Assembly (NCBI RefSeq): GCF_014212135.1
Contig: NZ_JACJVQ010000024.1
Span: forward strand, 62,001-126,000
DNA from: Cohnella thailandensis
Lineage (GTDB): Bacteria > Bacillota > Bacilli > Paenibacillales > Paenibacillaceae
Direction of reading: 5' to 3'
Length of the DNA: 64,000 bases
Part shown: positions 60,588 to 64,000 of the stretch, piece after piece
Position numbering within the stretch: the stretch's first letter is position 1
How the letters are laid out: the number at the start of each line of letters is the position of its first letter
Program-made: the position numbers and the translations under genes
The notes under the pieces: generated by a model
Databases searched by the model: none
What the model was told of the DNA's origin: nothing
The model's input: the letters and a program-made list of their open reading frames with translations, nothing else

Positions 60588-61916
60588 ATGAACCATCGTT
60601 CCCGATTCATGCCTTCCCGCCTTGTGACTGGCGCGCTTGCCCTTATTCTCGTCGCCGGACTTGCGGCCTGCGGTAGCAACAATAACGACGTTTCGTCTTC
60701 CGCCTCGGGAGCTTCGTCCCAAGGGAAGGAGGCTTCCGGCAAGAAAGTAACCGTCACCTTCTGGAACACGTTCACCGGATCCGACGGAGACACGCTTAAA
60801 GAGATCGTCGACGGCTACAACGCCAAGAACGAAGGCAAGATCGAAGTGAAGATGGACATTCTTCCCGCCGACCAATTCAACCAGAAGCTCCCGCCTTCTA
60901 TCGCCACGAGCACGGCGCCAAGCCTGGTCGCCATGTCGCCGACATCGGCTTCGGCCTTCATCCAGAACGGAACGCTTCTACCGCTCGACGATTTCTACGC
61001 GACGCCGGGCGTGAACAAAGCGGACTTCGAGGATTCGGCCATCCAGCTCGGACAGTCGGGCGGCAAGACGTATCTGCTCCCGATGCAGGTGTTCGGCATT
61101 CAATTCTATTGGAACAAGGATCTGTTCAAGGCGGCGGGCCTCGATCCCGAGAAGCCGCCGGCGGACTTCAACGAGCTCGCGGACTACGCCGTCAAGCTGA
61201 CGGACGCGTCGAAGAACCAATACGGCTTCCTGATGCCGATCAAGGGAGCGCCGCAGTATTACTCGATATTCGTGTGGGGCAACGGAGGAGACATGGTCGA
61301 CGTGGACGCCAAGCAATCGGTGCTGAACGCGCCGGAGAACGTCAAGACGTTCGAATGGCTCGCCGATCTGGCCGTGAACAAGAAAGTGACCCCGAAGGGG
61401 CTGAACGGCGTCGAGACCGACAAGCTGTTCCTCGGCGGCAAAGCCGGCATGTACATCACCGGTCCGTGGCTTGCGGCCGGGCTGAAGACGAACAATGTCA
61501 ACTTCGGCGTCTCTCTTCCCCCTAAGGGCTCGGCGGCTCAAGCGACGATCGCCGACGGCGTCGGCTTCGCGGTGCCCAAAGGAACGTCCGACGAAGAGCG
61601 GCTGGCCGCTTACGACTTCATCGGCTACTGGAACTCGACCGAGATCGCCAAGGAATGGTCGCAGAAGATCGGCTTCCCGCCGTACCTCAAGTCGGTAGCA
61701 GACGATCCGGACATTCAGGCCGACGAGACGATCAAATCGATGTCGAACCTCGGCTCCGCGGGACGCGCCTTCCTTCCGGGCATCGTGAACGCGGACCGCA
61801 TCAACTCGGACGTCTTGTTCCCGCTCATGGAACAGATCGTTAGCGGACTCGATCCGGCTGCCGGCGTGCAGAAGGCTTCCGATGCGATCGACGACATCCT
61901 GAAGACCGAGAAATAA
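60588..61916 (+). CDS. ABC sugar transporter, lipid-anchored substrate-binding protein
   Basis: A 442-residue lipoprotein with C28 in the lipobox LAAC. Family 1 solute-binding blocks: VTFWNTFTGSDGDTLKEIVDGYN, FYWNKDLFKAAGLDPEKPPADFNELADYA, GKAGMYITGPW, FLPGIVNADRINSDVLFPLMEQI. It supplies the permeases downstream. AAGAGGAGG precedes ATG 60588. A large GC-rich hairpin follows its stop. Confidence 0.93.
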   Translation: MNHRSRFMPSRLVTGALALILVAGLAACGSNNNDVSSSASGASSQGKEASGKKVTVTFWNTFTGSDGDTLKEIVDGYNAKNEGKIEVKMDILPADQFNQKLPPSIATSTAPSLVAMSPTSASAFIQNGTLLPLDDFYATPGVNKADFEDSAIQLGQSGGKTYLLPMQVFGIQFYWNKDLFKAAGLDPEKPPADFNELADYAVKLTDASKNQYGFLMPIKGAPQYYSIFVWGNGGDMVDVDAKQSVLNAPENVKTFEWLADLAVNKKVTPKGLNGVETDKLFLGGKAGMYITGPWLAAGLKTNNVNFGVSLPPKGSAAQATIADGVGFAVPKGTSDEERLAAYDFIGYWNSTEIAKEWSQKIGFPPYLKSVADDPDIQADETIKSMSNLGSAGRAFLPGIVNADRINSDVLFPLMEQIVSGLDPAAGVQKASDAIDDILKTEK

Positions 61917-61946
61917 TCCGTAACGTACGCTAAGACAAGGGAAGAC

Positions 61947-62001
61947 GCGGCCGGCCGCCGCTCTCCGGCAACCGAGCCGGAGCTTGGCCGAGACCGGCCG
62001 C
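61947..62001 (+). terminator. Intercistronic GC-rich double hairpin
   Basis: Outer arms GCGGCCGG (61947-61954) / CCGGCCGC (61994-62001) enclose a second perfect stem CTCCGGC (61963-61969) / GCCGGAG (61976-61982). No T tract, so it probably stabilises the upstream message or attenuates rather than fully terminates. Confidence 0.65.
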
Positions 62002-62027
62002 GAATCCAACCAACGAAGGTGCTGAAC

Positions 62028-62939
62028 ATGACCAAAAGCTTCAAGAACGCGCTTCGCGTCTGGAACCGTCCCGACCGGGCGGCCTATCTGTTCATCGCTC
62101 CCGCTCTCGCGATCCTGTTCCTGTTCACGGTCGTTCCGCTGCTGGCCACCTTGGTCATCAGCACGCTGGACATGGACGTTTTCCTCCAGGTGAAGGGATT
62201 CGTCGGGTTTGATCATTTCTCCGCGCTGTTCCGGGACGAACGGCTGCTGGACGCCGCCCTTCACACGATCTACTTCGCCGGGGTCGAGGTGCCGCTGCAG
62301 ATCGCGCTCGCGCTGCTGATCGCCGTCTACGTCTCCAAGAACACTCGCTTCCGCAAGTTTCTGCGGTCGGTGTATTTCGTGCCGTCGATCTGTTCGTTCA
62401 CGGCGATCGGCATCCTCGCGTCGTTCTTGCTCGACCCGCAGACGGGCGTGTACCCGAATTACCTGACCCATCTGGGCTTGCCGAGGCTCGAATTCTTCCG
62501 CGATCCGACCTGGGCGATGCCGTCGGTTATCCTGCTGACCGTCTGGAGGAGCTTCGGATACAGCATGATCATTCTGGTGGCGGGAATCCAATCGATCCCC
62601 GACTCCTATTACGAAGCGGCTCAATTGGACGGGGCAAGCAAGCCAAGACAATTCTTCAGCATTACCGTCCCGATGCTCATGCCGGCCCTCAGCTTCACGG
62701 TCATCACGACGATGATCGCCGCTCTGCAGGTGTTCGACCAAATCTTCGTTACGACGCAGGGAGGACCGCTGAACAAGACCGAGACGATCGTCGGCTACAT
62801 TTACAACACCGGGTTCCAGATGGCTCCTTACGATCTGGGCTACGCCTCGGCGATCTCGGTGATGCTCTTTGTCCTGATCATGGCGATCACGCTGGTCATG
62901 AACCAATATTTTCTCCGCAAAGAATCGGATATGGCTTAG
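62028..62939 (+). CDS. ABC sugar transporter permease (MalF/UgpA type)
   Basis: A 303-residue membrane permease with six hydrophobic segments and the EAA loop SYYEAAQLDGASKPRQFFSITVPMLMP near residue 193. AAGGTG at 62016-62021 selects ATG 62028; the frame is also open from GTG 62019. It lies between the binding protein and the second permease. Confidence 0.93.
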   Translation: MTKSFKNALRVWNRPDRAAYLFIAPALAILFLFTVVPLLATLVISTLDMDVFLQVKGFVGFDHFSALFRDERLLDAALHTIYFAGVEVPLQIALALLIAVYVSKNTRFRKFLRSVYFVPSICSFTAIGILASFLLDPQTGVYPNYLTHLGLPRLEFFRDPTWAMPSVILLTVWRSFGYSMIILVAGIQSIPDSYYEAAQLDGASKPRQFFSITVPMLMPALSFTVITTMIAALQVFDQIFVTTQGGPLNKTETIVGYIYNTGFQMAPYDLGYASAISVMLFVLIMAITLVMNQYFLRKESDMA

Positions 62940-62951
62940 GAGGACGACCGC

Positions 62952-63779
62952 ATGGAACGACGCATAACGGGAGGGAAAATACTAGCCTTCATCGGCTCGG
63001 CTGCGCTGCTGGTTGCCGTGCTGCATCCCTTTCTCTGGCTCCTCGCGGCGGCCTTCAAGCCGGAGCAGGAGTTCATGAAGTATCCTCCCACCGTATTCGC
63101 CAGTCATTATACGTTCGACTCGTTCGCGAAGGTATGGGATTCGATTCCCCTGCTTGATTTCTTTAAGAACACGGTAATCTTCTCCGTCGGAGTCATGATT
63201 CTGTCGGTGTTCCTGGACTCGATGGCCGGGTACGCCTTCGCCCGAATGAAGTTCAAAGGAAATAAGACGCTGTTCACGCTCGTCCTCGTGACGATGATGA
63301 TTCCTTTCCAAGTGCTGATGATTCCCTTGTTCGTCGAGGTGTTCAAGCTGGGCATGCTCGACACGTACTGGGGCTTGATCATACCGCGGGCGGCCAGCGC
63401 CTTCGGCATCTACCTGATGCGCTCGTTCTTCATCTCGCTGCCGAAGGACCTGGAAGAATCGGGCCGGATCGACGGCTTAAGCGAATTCCAGATTTACCGG
63501 AAAATCATGCTGCCGCTGTGCAATTCCTCCATGATTACGCTCGGCATCTTCCACCTCATGAACAACTGGAACGACCTGCTGTATCCGCTCATGCTGACGA
63601 GCTCCACCGAGATGAGGACGCTGTCGGCGGGACTGGCCATGTTCGTCGGCCAGCGCAACATCGAATACGGGCCGACGCTCGCGGCGTCCTTGCTGGCGCT
63701 GCTTCCGCTGCTGGTCGTCTACGTGTTCGCGCAGCGATTCTTCGTGCAGGGCGTGGCGACGTCCGGCCTGAAGGGCTGA
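62952..63779 (+). CDS. ABC sugar transporter permease (MalG/UgpE type)
   Basis: A 275-residue membrane permease with six hydrophobic segments and the EAA loop DLEESGRIDGLSEFQIYRKIMLPLCNS near residue 160, where the usual Ala-Ala is Glu-Ser. TAGGAGGACG overlaps the end of the previous gene and serves ATG 62952. As in the other importers here, no ATPase is encoded nearby. Confidence 0.93.
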   Translation: MERRITGGKILAFIGSAALLVAVLHPFLWLLAAAFKPEQEFMKYPPTVFASHYTFDSFAKVWDSIPLLDFFKNTVIFSVGVMILSVFLDSMAGYAFARMKFKGNKTLFTLVLVTMMIPFQVLMIPLFVEVFKLGMLDTYWGLIIPRAASAFGIYLMRSFFISLPKDLEESGRIDGLSEFQIYRKIMLPLCNSSMITLGIFHLMNNWNDLLYPLMLTSSTEMRTLSAGLAMFVGQRNIEYGPTLAASLLALLPLLVVYVFAQRFFVQGVATSGLKG

Positions 63780-63875
63780 TCGGCTGAAGGACCGATCGCG
63801 CAAGGAACCGAAAGGCGCGGCAGCTATTCTTATCTCTACCTTACTAACAACTACGACTGAACGAGGTGCCTGACG

Positions 63876-64000
63876 ATGACTCTGCTTAAAGCGAAATCGA
63901 TTCTGAGCAAGGACTTCCGGATCGGCCGGGCGAGCGACAGACTGTTCGGCTCCTTCGTGGAGCATATGGGAAGCGTCGTGTACAACGGCATTTACGAGCC
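63876..64000 (+). CDS. GH51 alpha-L-arabinofuranosidase, N-terminal part (cut by window end)
   Basis: The first 41 codons of a longer gene. The stretch DRLFGSFVEHMGSVVYNGIYEP is the characteristic opening of GH51 arabinofuranosidases (AbfA/AsdII). There is no signal peptide, so it acts in the cytoplasm on imported arabino-oligosaccharides. GAGGTG at 63863-63868 precedes the ATG. It follows the second permease by 96 bases and gives the LacI-controlled operon its probable substrate. Confidence 0.88.
   Translation, partial: MTLLKAKSILSKDFRIGRASDRLFGSFVEHMGSVVYNGIYE

Noticed and set aside
60978-62906. 642-codon minus-strand open frame
   Set aside because: It spans the binding-protein and permease genes, both with clear motifs and ribosome sites on the plus strand, so it is a shadow.
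1-64000. CRISPR array, tRNA genes, intact insertion sequence or integrase
   Set aside because: No regularly spaced repeats, no cloverleaf apart from the tmRNA acceptor and its remnant, and no transposase or recombinase motifs were found by eye.

Overview
The window looks like the chromosome of a Paenibacillaceae bacterium (Paenibacillus/Cohnella type, Firmicutes). Supporting signs are strong GGAGG ribosome sites, a moderately GC-rich backbone, the secG-rnr-smpB-ssrA order, LplB/LplC and YesM/YesN-type polysaccharide uptake loci, and a paeninodin-type lasso peptide locus with an HPr-kinase-like tailoring enzyme. No search could be run, so the genus is inference.

Layout. 0-6.2 kb: secG, rnr (very long basic tail), an orphan E. 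coli-type aspartate carbamoyltransferase, smpB, and ssrA (tmRNA). 6.3-14.3 kb: an ArsR regulator with a DHA1-type efflux pump, two unrecognised genes, a CPBP membrane protease, a NarL-type two-component pair and an AraC regulator. 14.5-19.9 kb: an ABC sugar importer with a GH127 beta-L-arabinofuranosidase. 19.9-25.2 kb: AT-rich, decayed and foreign-looking DNA: a response-regulator/ABC chimeric pseudogene, a paired-palindrome promoter, an HTH gene, a SMEK-domain gene, a degenerate copy of the ssrA 3' end and an FRG-domain gene. 25.2-32.6 kb: a defence-type locus with a stand-alone HsdR N-terminal nuclease-like protein opposite a four-gene run (membrane protein, McrB-like AAA, McrC-like DUF2357/nuclease, predicted PD-(D/E)XK protein).

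From 32.6 kb the composition returns to that of the backbone: a DUF423 gene, a giant LPXTG/SpaA-repeat adhesin with a class B sortase, and an ECF sigma/anti-sigma pair. Next is an Lpl-type importer, followed by a histidine kinase/response regulator/lipoprotein trio. Then come a secreted RCC1-repeat protein and a Sel1-ankyrin protein. 54.2-59.2 kb is a lasso peptide locus (cyclase, precursor, kinase, exporter) that lacks the usual RRE (B1) and protease (B2) genes. 59.3-64 kb is a LacI-controlled importer followed by the start of a GH51 alpha-L-arabinofuranosidase.

Common threads: two differently regulated arabinofuranoside loci, a probable ssrA integration hot spot carrying defence genes, and a minimal lasso peptide cluster. 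No CRISPR array, tRNA, intact transposase or integrase was recognised.
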